From positions 1 to 15,521 of the forward strand of contig SIAG01000042.1 in NCBI GenBank assembly GCA_009691925.1: a stretch of 15,521 bases of DNA, in the 5' to 3' direction. Shown here in pieces: positions 15,001 through 15,521 of this stretch (position 1 is the stretch's first letter; each line of letters opens with the position of its first letter). The notes beneath the pieces were generated by a model. It saw nothing but the letters and a program-made list of their open reading frames with translations, did not search any database and was not told the DNA's origin. The DNA is from Planctomycetaceae bacterium (lineage in GTDB: Bacteria > Planctomycetota > Planctomycetia > Pirellulales > UBA1268). The translations under genes were made by a program, and so were the position numbers.

Positions 15001-15521
15001 CACGGCGGGCATCGTGTTCGCCTTTGGGACGGTGTTCGTGTTCCTCGTCCTCGCGGCCCAGTACGAGAGCTGGTCGCTCCCGCTGGCGATCATCCTCATC
15101 GTGCCGATGTGCCTCCTGGCGGCGATCGCGGGGGTGTGGATCGCTGGCCTCGACAACTCGATCTTCACGCAGATCGGGCTGGTAGTCCTCGTGGGATTGG
15201 CGGCGAAGAACGCGATCCTGATCGTCGAGTTCGCCAAGCAGCAGCAGGACGCCGGCCGGCCACTTGCCGAGGCGGTGGTGACGGCGGCCCGGATGCGGCT
15301 GCGGCCGATCCTGATGACATCCCTGGCCTTCATCCTCGGCGTCGTCCCGCTCGTCCTTGGCCGTGGCGCCGGGGCCGAGATGCGCGTGGCGCTGGGAACG
15401 GCGGTGTTCTCGGGGATGCTCGGGGTGACCGCCTTCGGGATCTTCTTCACGCCGGTCTTCTATTCGCTCATCATGGGGTGGGGGAGGGAGCGGAATCTTG
15501 ACCACCCCGGCGCCCAGCCCG
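12035..15521 (+). CDS. RND multidrug efflux pump, HAE1/AcrB type (3' end outside the window)
   Basis: The open frame gives 1162 residues and continues past the right edge; HAE1 pumps are usually about 1030-1060 residues, and the last helix is already present, so only a short tail is missing. It starts MVSQFFIDRPVFATVLSVVI with TM1, followed by the typical GQYPDVTPPTIAVTASYPGA. The proton-relay residues are present: Asp432 and Asp433 in TM4 (LAIGIVVDDAIVVVENVER) and Lys1058 in TM10 (VGLAAKNAILIVEFAK). TM2-TM6 lie at about 366-520 and the second repeat at about 645-1150. Unusually, residues about 522-645, between TM6 and TM7, hold a Pro/Ala/Gly linker with a repeated PGNAAA and two extra hydrophobic segments (559-573 and 595-612). 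The pump probably exports drugs or other hydrophobic compounds; substrate unknown. A ribosome binding site is weak (AGGGA 14 bases upstream), suggesting coupling to the adaptor gene. Confidence 0.93.
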   Translation, partial: MVSQFFIDRPVFATVLSVVILLVGGVALVGMPVGQYPDVTPPTIAVTASYPGAAAEVVAETVTTPIEQEINGVEGMLYLSSKSTGDGQASIDVTFALGTDIDQAQVLTQNRVAVALAKLPEEARRQGVSTRKKSPSILLCVNLFSPGERLDQLFISNYALLQVKDALARIEGVGDVQFLGARDYALRVWLDPGKLASRGLSATDVVRALREQNVQVAAGRIGQPPATLGLDFQVPVTAAGRLPDPVAFENVIVKASGPLPAGASGAAVGRTGPGHDLATTGLSIVRLGDVGRAELGARSYDVGSRLDGQEGVTVALFQQPGSNALATAERIRHEMALLERGFPEGLEYAIHYDTTVFVDESIREVWKTLFEAVVLVFIVVLVFLQDWRATIIPMIAVPVSLVGTFAAMRLFGFSLNNLSLFGLVLAIGIVVDDAIVVVENVERWLSGGLPAREAARRAMAEVAGPVIAIALVLSSVFVPTAFISGISGEFYRQFALTIAASTVISAFNSLTLSPALCVLLFQAHHPGNAAAPSAGPQPGNAAAGGAGAEGARRDPLPPAGIALLTGLLAVWFLEARGLVAAGLATAPLPPWAAQWGVRLGLFAAGALAGWWGAGGVNGILAAFFRLFNLFFELTTGVYGAVVGRLLRMGIVVMALYVGLMALTYYGFTTVPVGFIPQQDKGYLLVTALLPPGASAERTAEVMADLDKRVTAIPGVAHRISVTGYSLLANVSQPNAGGMFVLLEPFARRAVDPQRSAVSILRALRQSFAEIRAAQVVAFGAPPIDGLGNAGGFKLQVLDRASAGPQRLEAAAAALVDAAAAQPGLTGLFSGFRADEPKFFVDVDREKVKAQGIDLAEVNAALQIYLGSAYVNDWTAFGRNWPVLVQADRDYRMRREDIGRLQVRNSAGEMVPLSTLVTVTDSSGPAVVNHFNLLPSADITGSTLPGMSSGDAIALMEALASPPPEGQGILPAGMEFAWTELSLQQILAGNTAGIVFAFGTVFVFLVLAAQYESWSLPLAIILIVPMCLLAAIAGVWIAGLDNSIFTQIGLVVLVGLAAKNAILIVEFAKQQQDAGRPLAEAVVTAARMRLRPILMTSLAFILGVVPLVLGRGAGAEMRVALGTAVFSGMLGVTAFGIFFTPVFYSLIMGWGRERNLDHPGAQP

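Noticed and set aside
10729..15505. Long minus-strand open frames (481, 304, 522 and 343 codons) opposite the efflux genes
   Set aside because: Their composition (runs of R, D, H, E) is that of mirrored GC-rich codons, and the plus strand holds the complete adaptor and pump.

Overview
The window looks like a chromosomal segment of a high-GC planctomycete. The strongest clue is the N-terminus of the S8 protease at 4082-6325, which carries the 'LEPRALL' motif (LEPR-XLL domain) typical of exported planctomycete proteins. Secreted polysaccharide- and protein-directed hydrolases, plus a degraded IS3-type transposase, fit the same picture. This assignment is an inference; no rRNA or tRNA is present to confirm it.

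Layout. (1) 1-976, minus strand: an unrecognised gene cut by the left edge, and just upstream of it hisI (phosphoribosyl-AMP cyclohydrolase, histidine biosynthesis). (2) 1047-2148: a 40-bp repeat with a second copy at 6549-6588, then a decayed IS3-family element (orfA and orfB readable across several frames, with an internal deletion, stops and frameshifts). (3) 2164-3814, minus: the C-terminal scrap of a parallel beta-helix protein joined to the 3' end of an intact secreted WbsX/GH99-like gene; this block has visibly lower GC than the rest. (4) 4082-6325, minus: a large exported subtilisin-like protease with Ig-like and PPC-type C-terminal domains. (5) 6565-9426, minus: a 953-residue exported protein that joins a LolA-like domain, a C45 (acyl-transferase/Ntn-hydrolase-like) domain and a C-terminal alpha/beta-hydrolase. 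(6) 9660-10471, minus: a higB-higA type II toxin-antitoxin pair whose predicted promoter spacer is filled by a perfect palindrome, the probable HigA operator. (7) 10816-15521, plus: an RND efflux adaptor lipoprotein and an HAE1/AcrB-type pump cut by the right edge, with an unusual extra hydrophobic insertion between TM6 and TM7.

The genes do not form one pathway. Each block is a separate unit, and the centre (1047-6588) bears marks of insertion, deletion and repeat-mediated rearrangement. I did not find a clearly new multi-gene system. The best candidates for something under-described are the three-part hydrolase fusion, the dispersed 40-bp repeat and the TM6-TM7 insertion in the RND pump. 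Gene starts, promoters and all family calls were made by eye, without database searches.
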